Part shown: positions 16,886 to 27,205 of the stretch, in pieces
Layout: every line of letters begins with the position of its first letter
How positions within the stretch are numbered: the stretch's first letter is position 1
Source of the DNA: Thermogemmatispora tikiterensis
Lineage (GTDB): Bacteria > Chloroflexota > Ktedonobacteria > Ktedonobacterales > Ktedonobacteraceae
Direction of reading: 5' to 3'
DNA length: 64,000 nucleotides
NCBI RefSeq assembly: GCF_003268475.1
Contig: NZ_MCIF01000002.1
Location: 2,963,382 to 3,027,381, forward strand
Notes under the pieces: model-generated
What the model was told of the DNA's origin: nothing
Database searches by the model: none
What the model saw: the letters and a program-made list of their open reading frames with translations, nothing else
Made by a program: the position numbers and the translations under genes

Positions 16886-19800
16886 TCACGGTTGGGCTGT
16901 TGGTGAGGCCCCATTATTGGTTGTTGCCGTGGCTGTTGGCGTGGCAGCACCGTTGCCGCCATTGCCCTGATTCATCCCGGTGGTATCACCCGTTCCCGTT
17001 GACGATGAAGTAGTCGCCGGCAGGCCGCTTTGCTGCGGATACTCATCATCCAGCATGACGTCGCAGTAGCCGCTGCCTTGCAGCCCATTCACCGTATTGA
17101 CGCACATCTTCTTCACGCCCGGTGGGGCCGTAAAGAAGTAGTCATGATACGGCGACTTATAAGAGCCGCAAGGAATATTGGCACCATCCATATTGCAAGC
17201 GCCCATGGCCCGCTCAATGACGCTATGCCAGATAGGGGCAGCGCCCGTAATACCGATCACGTTGCCGCGGAACGGCTCGTTATCAGCGTTGCCAGCCCAT
17301 ACCCCCACCACTACATCAGGTGTATAGCCGATGGTCCAGTTATCCTTGAAATTATCGGTCGTGCCGGTCTTGGCAGCCACATCGGGTACCTGACCATTGG
17401 GCAGGTGCCAGTCCCACATCGACAGCGTATGGTCGCCGCCGAACTCCTGGGCACGGGCAGCCTCATCCGAAAGCACGTCGGTAATCATATAAGCGATCTG
17501 AGGGCTCAGCACGCGCGTGGCTGGAGGATGGCTGGTATCATAGTGATAGAGATGGTGACCATAGTTGTCCCAGATATCGAGTACCCCCTGGGGCGGGACA
17601 TGCATCCCTCCATCGGCGAAGACCTGATAAGCTCCCGTCATCTGCAAGAGCGGCACCTCGGCAGTGCCCAGCGCCAGGCTCGGGAAGAAACAATCCTGAT
17701 AGGTGAGATTCGGATTATTTTTGCTCTGACGGCAGGCTGGCAGATCATAGTCACGGATGGCCGTAATACCCATGCGCTCCGCCATCGTGATCACGTTCTG
17801 GACACCGGTGAACTCCATTGCCTTGACAGCGGGCACGTTGAGGGAGTTCTGCAGGGCCTCGCGTATGGTCGAATTCCAGTTATGGTAGGTATTGCCGTAA
17901 TCGGTTGGATGATAGGCATTGTTTTCCGGGTCAGTCTCGGGGTTCTGATTGTTATATGGGAAGTAGGTCTTGACATCCGGCAATACAATGCCAGGATACC
18001 AGCCCATCTGGAAGGCGGTCGCATAGACAATAGGCTTGAAAGAAGAGCCTGGCTGGCGCGGTGAGAGCGCAGCGTTGACCTGCCCTTTGATCTGGGGCTT
18101 GTTCGAATTCCAGTCGGAGCTGCCAGCCATAGCCAGAACCTCGCCCGTTTTGGCATCCATGACGACCACTGCGGCATCATTGACATTGTTCACAGTATTT
18201 AAGGGACCACAGCCAGTATAGTAGGAAAAATAGCGGCACTCGACCTGGTCGAGATGGCGATCGATGGCCTTCTCAACGAAGGTTTCCAGATTGACGTCGA
18301 TCGTGGTCCGAATATTGAAGCCGCCAGTGAGGAAAGCCACCTCACCGGCCTGCATATCTCCGTGGCCGAGAGCGTTCTCAATCTGAGAGATGACCCAGAA
18401 GACGAAGTGGGGAGCCCGAATGGTGTTGACATAGGGATGGAACTTGAACTGGGCAGAGATGGCCTCGACCTTCGCCGCTACCTCGGGTGTAACCAGTCCC
18501 ACGCCATCTACAACCATACCAAGCTTGATCATCTGGTTGAGCACATATTTCTGACGGTTCAGCGCCCGCTCGGTGTTACCCGGGATAACTTTCTCCAGGG
18601 AAGGGTCATAGTAGTCGGGATTCTGTGGCAGACCTGCCAGGAAGGAGGCACGCGCTAGCCCCAGCAGGGGATCATGCTTGCCCGTTTTCAGGTCTACATC
18701 GAGATAGCGAATACCCGGAATACAGTTGAAGTGGACATCGCAATGCGGCTTGAGATCAAAATAATCTTCGACTGCCGCTTCGATTCCCAGCTCCTGAGCC
18801 CCAAAGGGCGCTACATTAAAGTACATCTCCAGGATTTTCCACTTGGGATACTGCTGGGTCAGGGCAATAGCCAGGGCCGCCTCGGTAATCTTGCGTGAAT
18901 AGGAATATTGGTCATCGTGAGTAAGGTTCTTAATCAGCTGCTGCGTCAAGCCACTGCCGCCACCGTTATGCTCAATGAAAGCGCGCAGGATACCCTGGGG
19001 ATCAAAACCTGCGTTCTCCCAGAAGGTGGGGTCCTCGGCGGCAATCATTGCCTGCTGCATAACCATCGGAATATCCTTATATGCCACTGGAGTACGCCGC
19101 CCGGCGTACTGACTCTCCGTGTCATAGGCCTGATACAGCAGGTTCATGTTGCGATCATAGATGCGCGAGGTCTGGCTGACATGCTGGCTCGCTAACTGCT
19201 GTACCCGCGGGTACTGCTCTTGATAGTAAGCGTAGGCCGAGGCTCCGCCCGTCGAGAGAAAGATCAGGATGAGCACGGCCACCACCGAGGCCACCACGGT
19301 TACCACACGCCGCGGGCCAAACTGACGACTCTTAAGGCGCTGACGCCGCCTCCGGAGCATGGAAATGCGCAGAGTGCGTGAGCGACGCCAGGGCCGAGTT
19401 TTATCGATGCCGCCGCGCTGGACAGAGGGGGCTGGCCTCTCTAGAAGGCCCGGGCCTACACCGGCACCAGAGCCAGCGGGCAGGGTCGAGGAACGCAGCG
19501 CCTGCGAGGGAACCAGGGGACGCGCTGCCTGGGAATGGGAGCCCAAGCCCATGGTACCGGCTACAGCTACCACTTTGCCAGACCAACGACGTACGACGTT
19601 GGAGACGTTAGAGACCCAATTATTGTAGCGCCCCGAAAGCAGGCCGGTACGTCGCGGTTGACCTTCCTGATTGCTTGGACTGGCCTGCAGCGGTAAGGGC
19701 GCCGGCGTTCCCCCACCTCCCTGCGGCATGGCCGGATGGCCCGCCTGCGACGCTGGGGGAACGTTCAGCCCCAGCCCTGACGGCTGCGGCGATACGGCGG

Positions 19801-19927
19801 ATGGCCCGCTGGTAGGCTGCTCACCGTAGCGGCGTAAGAGGCTCCCCGGCGCTCGCTCTTGCTGGTGACCGTTATAATTTGCTCCTTCAGGACGGTTGAA
19901 CGGCTGCTTCCACTGACTGTTGCTCAT
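16886..19927 (-). CDS. Class A penicillin-binding protein (transglycosylase/transpeptidase)
   Basis: This 1013-residue bifunctional peptidoglycan synthase is larger than usual because of a Gln/Pro/Gly-rich, basic cytoplasmic region of about 205 residues. One transmembrane helix follows (VVTVVASVVAVLILIFLSTG). The GT51 domain has AAEDPTFWENAGFDPQGI and GGGSGLTQQLIKNL. The transpeptidase domain has the active Ser in PGSSFKPIVYATAF, SLN in LQNSLNVPAVKAM and AAKTGTTDNFKDNW. The tail after about residue 965 is Thr/Gly/Asn-rich. GAGGGG lies before the ATG. It is transcribed alone toward the DUF2690-like gene. Confidence 0.93.
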   Translation of the reverse strand: MSNSQWKQPFNRPEGANYNGHQQERAPGSLLRRYGEQPTSGPSAVSPQPSGLGLNVPPASQAGHPAMPQGGGGTPAPLPLQASPSNQEGQPRRTGLLSGRYNNWVSNVSNVVRRWSGKVVAVAGTMGLGSHSQAARPLVPSQALRSSTLPAGSGAGVGPGLLERPAPSVQRGGIDKTRPWRRSRTLRISMLRRRRQRLKSRQFGPRRVVTVVASVVAVLILIFLSTGGASAYAYYQEQYPRVQQLASQHVSQTSRIYDRNMNLLYQAYDTESQYAGRRTPVAYKDIPMVMQQAMIAAEDPTFWENAGFDPQGILRAFIEHNGGGSGLTQQLIKNLTHDDQYSYSRKITEAALAIALTQQYPKWKILEMYFNVAPFGAQELGIEAAVEDYFDLKPHCDVHFNCIPGIRYLDVDLKTGKHDPLLGLARASFLAGLPQNPDYYDPSLEKVIPGNTERALNRQKYVLNQMIKLGMVVDGVGLVTPEVAAKVEAISAQFKFHPYVNTIRAPHFVFWVISQIENALGHGDMQAGEVAFLTGGFNIRTTIDVNLETFVEKAIDRHLDQVECRYFSYYTGCGPLNTVNNVNDAAVVVMDAKTGEVLAMAGSSDWNSNKPQIKGQVNAALSPRQPGSSFKPIVYATAFQMGWYPGIVLPDVKTYFPYNNQNPETDPENNAYHPTDYGNTYHNWNSTIREALQNSLNVPAVKAMEFTGVQNVITMAERMGITAIRDYDLPACRQSKNNPNLTYQDCFFPSLALGTAEVPLLQMTGAYQVFADGGMHVPPQGVLDIWDNYGHHLYHYDTSHPPATRVLSPQIAYMITDVLSDEAARAQEFGGDHTLSMWDWHLPNGQVPDVAAKTGTTDNFKDNWTIGYTPDVVVGVWAGNADNEPFRGNVIGITGAAPIWHSVIERAMGACNMDGANIPCGSYKSPYHDYFFTAPPGVKKMCVNTVNGLQGSGYCDVMLDDEYPQQSGLPATTSSSTGTGDTTGMNQGNGGNGAATPTATATTNNGASPTAQP

Positions 19928-20279
19928 CGGTTCACAATCCCCTCAATGAGACTCCTTGTACACCACCGCCCGGCTGTCAATAAGCCAGAACGCCGGTCCA
20001 GGGAGAGAGGCCCACCCCCTCCACAGGCTCCAACCAGCACGGCAAGCCTGCAGCTCCGCTCTCCTTCCTCTGCTCATGAATGCTAGACATGATGTCTGCT
20101 TGCTTTGCTCAGCAATCTATCGGACGTAGACACAATAGCACACGGTAAGATAATTGCCTACCGCTATCCCCCTTTCAGGCCATGCCCTCCAATCCCTCCA
20201 CCCTCATGCCCACTATCCTCTCGTACAGATCCCGATCCATAGACCATGATGCACGCTAGAAGCTCTGCCAATTCATAGC
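19928..20279. other. Intergenic region between divergent PBP and metalloprotease genes
   Basis: I see no gene. A small palindrome AGACAT-G-ATGTCT lies at 20085-20097 and could be an operator for the PBP gene. I found no convincing PBP promoter. Confidence 0.4.
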
Positions 20280-20308
20280 TTCACATCTCCAGATAAATCA
20301 TGTACAAT
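20280..20308 (+). promoter_or_regulatory. Sigma-70-type promoter of the metalloprotease gene
   Basis: TTCACA (20280-20285), a 17-base spacer and TACAAT (20303-20308), about 50 bases before the ATG. Confidence 0.6.
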
Positions 20309-20360
20309 ACATGGGACAATAGAAGCCTGGGCCGTTCTCTTGCAAAGGAGCAATATCCAC

Positions 20361-21962
20361 ATGTTTGTGCACTATGCTCGCTTGCCGTTGCTTGTCAGAG
20401 TTCTTTCTTCTCTTGCTGCTGCCTGGCTGCTGATAGGGGGAGAACTGGCTTCCCCCGCCCTGGCCGAGCGGGCCGCAGACCCGATCTCGGTAATGGCCCA
20501 ATCGCAGAGCGTCCATTTCCCCAATTACATCGATTTCCAATTGAGCGCTACTGATAGCCTGGCGCCAATTGTCGTCGCCTATATCCATGTCTCCATCCCA
20601 CTATTCGATGTCGACGATACCGAGCGAGTCACAGCCAATGCCGCAAAAACGATTACCTTGCACTGGCGCATGGATACCAGCGGGAATAATTACGTTATGC
20701 CAGGAGCAACAGTCACTTATTATTGGGAACTTAGCGATTCTCTAGATAATGTTCATTTAACTAAATATGTCAGTTTTATTGTAACCGATACGCGCTTTAG
20801 CTGGCAAAGCACAACTCAGGGATATATGCACCTCCATTGGTATAATGAGACCCCCGGTTTCGGCCAGGCTCTGCTCACGCGCGCTGTTACCGACGAGAAC
20901 CACCTGCTAGAGGTGACGGGTCTGCATTATCACCAGGCCTTTGATCTCTGGGTCTACAGCAGCGAGGACGCTTTCCGCAGTGCCCTCCCTCCCGATACAT
21001 TCGAATGGGTAGGAGGCGAAGCCTTCCCGCCCCTCAATGAGGCCTTCTTTATGGTGAGCAGTCTCACAGACGAAACTTTGGCGCGCGATATGCCTCACGA
21101 GATGACCCATCTGCTGCTCCATCAGACGGTTTCTAACGACACAAACATCCCTCTCTGGTTCGACGAAGGTTTGGCCGTCTATTGCCAGCTCTACCACGAG
21201 CCGGAAATGACCGACCGCTTCAATGAGGCTTTGCGCAGCCACTCGCTGCTCCCGCTGGCCCAGATCACGGAACGCTTCCCAAGCGACAGCGATGCCGCCT
21301 ATCTGGCCTATGCGGAGAGCTGGAATCTGGTCGACTATATGTATCGCACCTTTGGCAAAACAGCGCTGGAGCATCTGTTCCAGCTCCTTGGTAGCAACAG
21401 GCAGACCTTCGATGAGGCCCTCCAGGCAGCTATCGGTGAGGATCAGGCCCATCTGGAGAATCAGTGGCATCTGGCTCTCCATCAGCCACCAACGCTCTCA
21501 CCTGCGGAGATGCAGACGCCAGTCGCACAGCCAGCCACAACGGCCCAGCTCCAAGTGCCGACGCCAGCCACAAGCGATAGCCGGGATACCACTCTGGCAG
21601 CTCTTGGAGCCATGCTGATGCTCACGGCTCTGTTGGGCACCGCGCTGCTCCTGTTGTCAGTCCGCAATCAGCGTCTTCAGGCGCTGGCCGCTGTTCAGGC
21701 AGCAGAGCAGATTCTGTCGGCCAGCCGCGGAGATCGACAGGGTCCGCCCTCAATGGGTGGCCCTCTACCACCTGGACGCCAGGGAGGCTGGCCTGGACAG
21801 TCCGCTCCCAGGACCCCCGATGGGTTTTCGTACTTCGATAGCGATCGGCCTTTCGGCTTGCCAGGAAGGGAGGAAGGTCCGCTCTCTCCGCCACCGCAGG
21901 AGCCAGGAGCTAAGGATCACGGCGAGGATCACGGGCCGTGGCCGCCTCGTCCGGAAGTTTGA
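20361..21962 (+). CDS. Exported, membrane-anchored gluzincin-type metalloprotease (peptidase MA-like)
   Basis: This 533-residue protein has a signal peptide (LPLLVRVLSSLAAAWLLIGG, cleavage near ALA-ER), a beta-rich domain, then the zinc site HEMTH with a third-ligand-type Glu in PLWFDEGLAVYC about 20 residues on. This matches the peptidase MA-like arrangement. A C-terminal transmembrane helix (LGAMLMLTALLGTALLLLSV, about residue 420) is followed by a Pro/Gly-rich cytoplasmic tail. The protein is therefore probably a surface protease facing outward. AAAGGAG (20344-20350) sits 10 bases before the ATG at 20361. The substrate is unknown. Confidence 0.75.
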   Translation: MFVHYARLPLLVRVLSSLAAAWLLIGGELASPALAERAADPISVMAQSQSVHFPNYIDFQLSATDSLAPIVVAYIHVSIPLFDVDDTERVTANAAKTITLHWRMDTSGNNYVMPGATVTYYWELSDSLDNVHLTKYVSFIVTDTRFSWQSTTQGYMHLHWYNETPGFGQALLTRAVTDENHLLEVTGLHYHQAFDLWVYSSEDAFRSALPPDTFEWVGGEAFPPLNEAFFMVSSLTDETLARDMPHEMTHLLLHQTVSNDTNIPLWFDEGLAVYCQLYHEPEMTDRFNEALRSHSLLPLAQITERFPSDSDAAYLAYAESWNLVDYMYRTFGKTALEHLFQLLGSNRQTFDEALQAAIGEDQAHLENQWHLALHQPPTLSPAEMQTPVAQPATTAQLQVPTPATSDSRDTTLAALGAMLMLTALLGTALLLLSVRNQRLQALAAVQAAEQILSASRGDRQGPPSMGGPLPPGRQGGWPGQSAPRTPDGFSYFDSDRPFGLPGREEGPLSPPPQEPGAKDHGEDHGPWPPRPEV

Positions 21963-22183
21963 TGCAGCCGGGCAACAGGCCTGGCTCCTCTAGCCTGTTG
22001 CCCGCCGCTCTAGCACTGCTCTGACAGATCCGGCTCCCTCCCGGCCAGCATTGCAGGCCAGCCCTCGATCGCCAATCGCTTTATCTCCAGCAAGAGCCAG
22101 CGGCAAAACGGTTAAATGGAATGGTGGCGGAAGAATATCATTCATATGATGATTAGATGTGTCATGTGGAAAGGATGTGTGCG

Positions 22184-23377
22184 ATGAGTGATATAATGGA
22201 TGATACAACTTCTGACTCAGCTTGCGTACCGCGGCAAACGAGCACTCCCGCCTCCCCTGGCGGTTTCTCCCACCCCCCTCTCTCTGAAGAAGAGCGCTCC
22301 TACTGGGTGGCCTTCAGTCGCATCCGCGGCATTGGACCAGCCAGCTTCAAGAAGCTTTTGACCTTTTTCCACGGTGAGCTATCCGCCGCCTGGAAAGCAG
22401 GACGAGCAGAGCTACTCTCTGCCGGCCTTCACACTCGCCTGGTTGAAAGCCTGCTTCGACAGCGCGCGCTTATTGCTCCAGAGGAGGAGCTGGCCCGTTT
22501 GCAACGCCTCGATATCGAGGCGTTGACACCCAGGGACCAGCTCTACCCGCCGGCCTTGCGGCGCCTGAACGATGCTCCTCCTGTGCTCTACCTGCGCGGT
22601 CAGCTCAACCCCAATGATCAATGTGCCCTGGCCATCGTCGGAACCCGCCGTATGAGCGCCTACGGCAAGCTGGTGACCGAGCATCTGGCGGCAGAGTTGG
22701 CCCGCCACGGCGTGACGATCGTCAGTGGCCTGGCGGTCGGTATCGATACAGCGGCCCATACGGCGGCTCTGGCAACCGGGGGACGTACAATCGCGGTCCT
22801 CGCCTGTGGTCTGGATGTCCTCTACCCAGGGTCAAATGTCAATCTGGCGCGCCGCATCGTCAGCTCAGGCCAGGGGGCCCTGCTAAGCGAGTATCCTCCT
22901 GGGACCTATCCCGACAGTGGCAATTTTCCTGCACGCAACCGGATTATCGCCGGCCTGGCCCTGGGAGTAGTGGTGACGGAGGCTCCCCAGAAGAGCGGAG
23001 CGCTGATCACAGCCCGCCATGCGCTGGAGGCTGGACGCGATGTCTTTGCTGTCCCTGGCAATATGTTCTCCCGCGGGAGCGAGGGGGTCAATCGCTTAAT
23101 CCGGGACGGCGCCCATTTGATTACCAGTGTTCAGGATATCCTGGACGCGCTCAATCTGTTTACGGTTTCACAGTGCCTGGAGCTACAGCAGGCTCTGCCG
23201 GACGATCCAGTCGAACGCCAACTGCTGGCCTTGCTGAACCATGAGCCGCGCCATATCGATGAGCTGACTCGCACATCAGGATTGCCCTCCTCACAGGTGG
23301 CTGCGACGTTGCTGACGCTGGAGCTAAAGGGTATGATAAAACAGGTGGGCGCGATGTATTATGTGCTGGCCCGCTAA
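22184..23377 (+). CDS. dprA: DNA-processing protein DprA
   Basis: This 397-residue single-strand DNA-binding protein loads RecA on incoming DNA in natural transformation. An N-terminal HhH-like part (FSRIRGIGPASFKKLL) comes first. The Rossmann-type core has AIVGTRRMSAYG, TIVSGLAVGIDTAAH, GGRTIAVLACGLDVLYP, SGNFPARNRIIAGL and KSGALITARHALEAGRDVFAVPG. The C-terminus has a winged helix (HIDELTRTSGLPSSQVAATL). The start at 22184 has GGAAAGG 10 bases upstream; an earlier in-frame GTG at 22157 precedes this RBS. It is followed closely by murF-alr. No other competence gene is in the window. Confidence 0.95.
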   Translation: MSDIMDDTTSDSACVPRQTSTPASPGGFSHPPLSEEERSYWVAFSRIRGIGPASFKKLLTFFHGELSAAWKAGRAELLSAGLHTRLVESLLRQRALIAPEEELARLQRLDIEALTPRDQLYPPALRRLNDAPPVLYLRGQLNPNDQCALAIVGTRRMSAYGKLVTEHLAAELARHGVTIVSGLAVGIDTAAHTAALATGGRTIAVLACGLDVLYPGSNVNLARRIVSSGQGALLSEYPPGTYPDSGNFPARNRIIAGLALGVVVTEAPQKSGALITARHALEAGRDVFAVPGNMFSRGSEGVNRLIRDGAHLITSVQDILDALNLFTVSQCLELQQALPDDPVERQLLALLNHEPRHIDELTRTSGLPSSQVAATLLTLELKGMIKQVGAMYYVLAR

Positions 23378-23423
23378 GTGTATGGCACAGCGTCAGCCTG
23401 AGAAGAGAGGTCAGGTCGGCTCT

Positions 23424-26012
23424 ATGATCTTGCTGGATCATCTTCTGGAGGCGACGGGAGGGAGTTTAGTTTTTCTTGGACGTCAACAGCAGTTTCCCGC
23501 TTTCAATCATGATACACGTCAATTGCTGCCCGGAGAGCTTTTTGTGGCTGTACGCGGTGAGCGCAGCGATGGCCATGACTACTGGCAGGATGCCCTGCAG
23601 CGCGGAGCTGGCGGCCTGTTGATCGAGGGTCGCTATTTCAGTGCGCTCTCTGAGGAGCAGCGCGCTGCTCTGCAAGAGAGCGGCGCGGCGGTGGTGGTCG
23701 TCGCGGATACGCGCCAGGCGCTGCAAGCCTACGCCCGGGCGATTCTAGCTCGCTGGCGGCCTACCGTGATCGCGGTCACGGGAAGCACGGGGAAAACGAC
23801 GACCAAGGAAGCGATTGCGCATGTGCTTGAGCGCCATTTTGCCACTTTCAAGAGCTGGCAGAATTACAATGATTTGCTGGGCTTGCCCCTCTCTCTGGGT
23901 CGCCTGGAGGAGCACCACGAGTATGCAGTCGTCGAGTTGGGCTGCGACCATCCGGGTGAGATTGGCAATCTCTGCCGCATTGCTCAGCCCCGTATCGGGG
24001 TACTGACCAATATCAGCCCGACTCAGTTGCTGTATTTCGGCAGCCTGGAGCACCTGGCGACGGAGCTGGTAAGTCTGGCTAATTATCTGCCCGCCGAGGG
24101 TACACTGGTGGTTAATGGAGATGATGAGCTGCTCCGCCGCCTGCTCCGCCGGAGCGACGACCGCCACTGGCAGGCCTTTACTGCCACGGCCCTGGAGAAG
24201 GTCCACGTCTCCTGGGAGGGGACAGAGGCCCATTGGTCAGGGAGTGGACAGGCGCTGAGAACACGCTTGCTCGGCGCGCATTTTGTGACGACCATGCTGG
24301 CCGCCGCGACCGTGGGCCGCTTGTGTGGGCTGTCCGATGAGCAGATTGCCCAGGCGCTGGCAGAATTTGCTCCGCTGCCTGGCCGTCTGAATCCTTTGCC
24401 TGGCCTGCAGCGAAGCTGGCTGTTGGATGATACGCACAATGCGGCTCCGGCTTCGATGCTGGCCGCCCTGGAGACACTGGCACGGCTGCCAGCCAGAAGA
24501 CGCATCGCTGTGCTGGGCGACATGTTCAATTTGGGAACCTTTGAGGAGGAGGGCCACACCCTCGTCGGTCAGGCGGCGGCGAGTCAGGTGGACTATCTGG
24601 TAACCCGCGGCGAACGGGCAGCGCTGATTGCTGAGGCGGCGCACGAGGCCGGCCTGCCCGCTGAGCGCATTATCCAGACCTCTACCCATGAGGATGCCGC
24701 ACGGGCCGTGCTTGCTCTGTTGGAGAAGGCTGATCAGCCGACGGAGGACGAGCCACGGGATGTGGTACTGATTAAAGGCTCCGAGGAGGCCCGCATGGAG
24801 CGCGTGACGGAGCGCTTGCTGGCCGATCCTGCTCAGGCCCCCGAACGCTTAGTGCGCCAGACCCCAGGCTGGAAGCAGATTGTACGCATGCGCCCGGAGC
24901 GACCAACCTGGTTGGAGATCGACCTGAGCGCGATCGCCAATAATACACGACGCATCAAGGAACTGGTTGGGCCACGGGTGCAGGTGCTGGCCAGTCTGAA
25001 GGCCGATGCCTATGGTCATGGGGCGCTGAAGGTGGCCCGCACTGTCCTGCTGAATGGAGCCAGCAGGTTGGGCGTGGCAACGGTCAGCGAAGCCACTCCT
25101 TTGCGCGAAGCAGGTATTACGGCCCCTATCCTGGTCTTTGGCTATGTGCCACACTGGCAGATGCGTGAGGCGGTGCGCCTGGGTTTGACAATCACGCTCT
25201 ATTCGAGTGAAGCGGCCCAGGCACTCTCTCGTGCCGCTCAGGCCCTGCAACGCACGGTGAAGGTCCATCTGAAGGTGGACACGGGCATGGGACGTCTGGG
25301 CATCCGCGCTGAGGAGATTGAGGCCATCGTCCGACTGGCACAGGAGATCACACGCCTGCCAGGCCTGGAGCTGGAAGGGATCTTTACCCATTTTGCTATG
25401 GCCGATGCGCAGGATAAGTCCTACACCCGCAGGCAGCTGGCGCGTTTTCAGCAGGTGCTGCAGGCTTTAGAGGCCGAGGGACTGCGCCCTCCTCTGGCTC
25501 ATGCTGCTAATAGTGCAGCGACGCTGACGGTGCCAGAGGCGCATTTCGATATGGTGCGGCCCGGAATCGCCCTCTACGGCCTTGATCCTTCACCAGAGGT
25601 CCGGCTGCCAGCCGGTTTTCGCCCGGCACTCTCCTTTAAGACGCAGGTGGCTCAGGTGAAGCTGGTTCCAGAGGGTGAATGCATCGGCTATGGCTGTACC
25701 TATGTGACAACGCGCCCAACACGCATCGCAGTGCTACCAGTCGGCTACGCCGATGGCTTCCGCCGCGCGCCGCGTACATGGGGCTCGGTCCTGATCCACG
25801 GCAGGGAAGCCCCGATCGTGGGCCGGGTCTGTATGGATCAGTGTATGATCGATGTGACGGATATTCCCGGGGTGCGCGTGGGCGATGAGGTGGTGCTGAT
25901 CGGGCGCCAGGGTGAGGCAACACTGACGGCGGAGCAGGTGGCCGAACGCCTCGGCACGATCAATTACGAGGTGGTGTCGGAGATTCTGGCGCGCGTGCCG
26001 CGGGTCGATTGA
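23424..26012 (+). CDS. Bifunctional MurF / alanine racemase fusion
   Basis: This 862-residue fusion has two enzymes of peptidoglycan precursor synthesis. Residues about 1-470 are MurF, which adds D-Ala-D-Ala to UDP-MurNAc-tripeptide. They show NHDTRQLLPGELFVAVRG, the ATP site VTGSTGKTTTKEAI, ELGCDHPGEI and DDTHNAAPASM. Residues about 490-862 are alanine racemase, with PLP Lys in LASLKADAYGHG, LKVDTGMGRLGI, the catalytic Tyr region IGYGCTYVT and VGRVCMDQCMIDVTD. Such fusions are known in Bacteroidetes and a few other phyla. It supplies D-Ala and uses D-Ala-D-Ala in one chain. The open frame overlaps the dprA end, but homology starts at the ATG 23424, preceded by AGAGAGG. Probably co-transcribed with dprA. 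Confidence 0.92.
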   Translation: MILLDHLLEATGGSLVFLGRQQQFPAFNHDTRQLLPGELFVAVRGERSDGHDYWQDALQRGAGGLLIEGRYFSALSEEQRAALQESGAAVVVVADTRQALQAYARAILARWRPTVIAVTGSTGKTTTKEAIAHVLERHFATFKSWQNYNDLLGLPLSLGRLEEHHEYAVVELGCDHPGEIGNLCRIAQPRIGVLTNISPTQLLYFGSLEHLATELVSLANYLPAEGTLVVNGDDELLRRLLRRSDDRHWQAFTATALEKVHVSWEGTEAHWSGSGQALRTRLLGAHFVTTMLAAATVGRLCGLSDEQIAQALAEFAPLPGRLNPLPGLQRSWLLDDTHNAAPASMLAALETLARLPARRRIAVLGDMFNLGTFEEEGHTLVGQAAASQVDYLVTRGERAALIAEAAHEAGLPAERIIQTSTHEDAARAVLALLEKADQPTEDEPRDVVLIKGSEEARMERVTERLLADPAQAPERLVRQTPGWKQIVRMRPERPTWLEIDLSAIANNTRRIKELVGPRVQVLASLKADAYGHGALKVARTVLLNGASRLGVATVSEATPLREAGITAPILVFGYVPHWQMREAVRLGLTITLYSSEAAQALSRAAQALQRTVKVHLKVDTGMGRLGIRAEEIEAIVRLAQEITRLPGLELEGIFTHFAMADAQDKSYTRRQLARFQQVLQALEAEGLRPPLAHAANSAATLTVPEAHFDMVRPGIALYGLDPSPEVRLPAGFRPALSFKTQVAQVKLVPEGECIGYGCTYVTTRPTRIAVLPVGYADGFRRAPRTWGSVLIHGREAPIVGRVCMDQCMIDVTDIPGVRVGDEVVLIGRQGEATLTAEQVAERLGTINYEVVSEILARVPRVD

Positions 26013-26218
26013 GAGCCAGACCAGCTTCAGGACCACCTCCCTACCAGGGGAATAACCCACCAAGCGGAATCAGCCGGCATATCAGAAATCGGCCCCTCAA
26101 GGGCAGCGGCAGGCAAGAGAGACGGCCTAGGTATGCCTCAGTGAAGATCACGGTCTTGATTCGTTCTATAGATAGATTAAAAGACATATAGCGATACAGG
26201 CAGGACCGAGATCTGACT

Positions 26219-27205
26219 ATGAGGATGCTCAGTGATCCGGGCCATCCGTTACGGCTGCTCGCTCCCAGGGTGCTGCGGCGAATCTGGGGGCGGCCACAGC
26301 AGGCGAGCAGAGTTGCGTTGCTCATGAGCGCCTTGCTGCTCAGCGCCTGTATGGGAACAACTGAGCCTGTCAGTCCATTGACCAGCTCGGGCGTACGGCC
26401 ACTGACTCCTACTGTTGGAGCCATGACCTTTGAGCCAGCAGCCCTGCCGACCCCCTCGCCGCTCCCCAAGACGGCCACCACCGCGCCGGCGGCCACAACG
26501 TCCCCCGTCCAGGGTCTGATCAGTGCCGTGGGGGCCGTCCTTCCCTCTGATCAACAGTGCGCGGCCAGCATCCACTACAGCTCGTGGGAGCCACGTCCAG
26601 ACAACACCGCCGCCAATCACCATGTGCCAACAGCCCAACAGCTGGCTGCCATTGACCAGTTCTATCCTACCTACACCCAGAATCCCCAGGCCAATCGCTA
26701 TAGCGCCCGCATTAGCGGCAATTTCACTGGTACCACCGATGAGATCATCCAGTGGGTGGCCTGCAAATGGGGGGTCAACGCCGATCTGGTACGAGCACAG
26801 GCGGCGGTCGAGTCCTGGTGGCACCAGAGCACCGCCGCGGGCAAGACCACCGAGAGCCGCTACTGTCCACCAGGCACCTGGAATGGCTCATCCTGCCCTT
26901 CCTTTTATGGTCTGCTGCAAATCACCTATCGCTATTTCAGTCACGAGTGGCCGATGATGCGCGATGATACGGCCTTCAATGCCGATTATGTCTACGGGAT
27001 GATGCGCATGTGCTACGAGGGCCTGGCTACTCAGCTGCAGGCGTCGACGCCCAGCGCCGGCTACCCACGCTATCACGCTGGCGATATCTGGGGCTGCCTC
27101 GGCTCCTGGTACAGCGGCCAGTGGTACGATAGTGGGGCCATCCACTATATTCAGGAGGTGCAGAAAACGCTGCAAGAGAAACCGTGGCTGGGTCGCTGGT
27201 TTTAA
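26219..27205 (+). CDS. Lysozyme-like (lytic transglycosylase-type) lipoprotein
   Basis: A 328-residue lipoprotein with an unusually long basic N-region and lipobox LLLSAC (Cys at about residue 42). A Pro/Thr-rich linker follows (TPSPLPKTATTAPAATT). The C-terminal domain has the pattern of a soluble lytic transglycosylase: GVNADLVRAQAAVESWW with a probable catalytic Glu, and YGLLQITYRYF resembling the GLMQI motif. Several Cys may form disulfides. It probably cleaves peptidoglycan outside the membrane. RBS is weak. The preceding 206 bases after murF-alr hold no clear feature. Family assignment is by motif only. Confidence 0.6.
   Translation: MRMLSDPGHPLRLLAPRVLRRIWGRPQQASRVALLMSALLLSACMGTTEPVSPLTSSGVRPLTPTVGAMTFEPAALPTPSPLPKTATTAPAATTSPVQGLISAVGAVLPSDQQCAASIHYSSWEPRPDNTAANHHVPTAQQLAAIDQFYPTYTQNPQANRYSARISGNFTGTTDEIIQWVACKWGVNADLVRAQAAVESWWHQSTAAGKTTESRYCPPGTWNGSSCPSFYGLLQITYRYFSHEWPMMRDDTAFNADYVYGMMRMCYEGLATQLQASTPSAGYPRYHAGDIWGCLGSWYSGQWYDSGAIHYIQEVQKTLQEKPWLGRWF

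Noticed and set aside
17030..18064. 344-codon open frame antisense to the PBP gene
   Set aside because: Shadow frame; the PBP motifs lie on the minus strand throughout.
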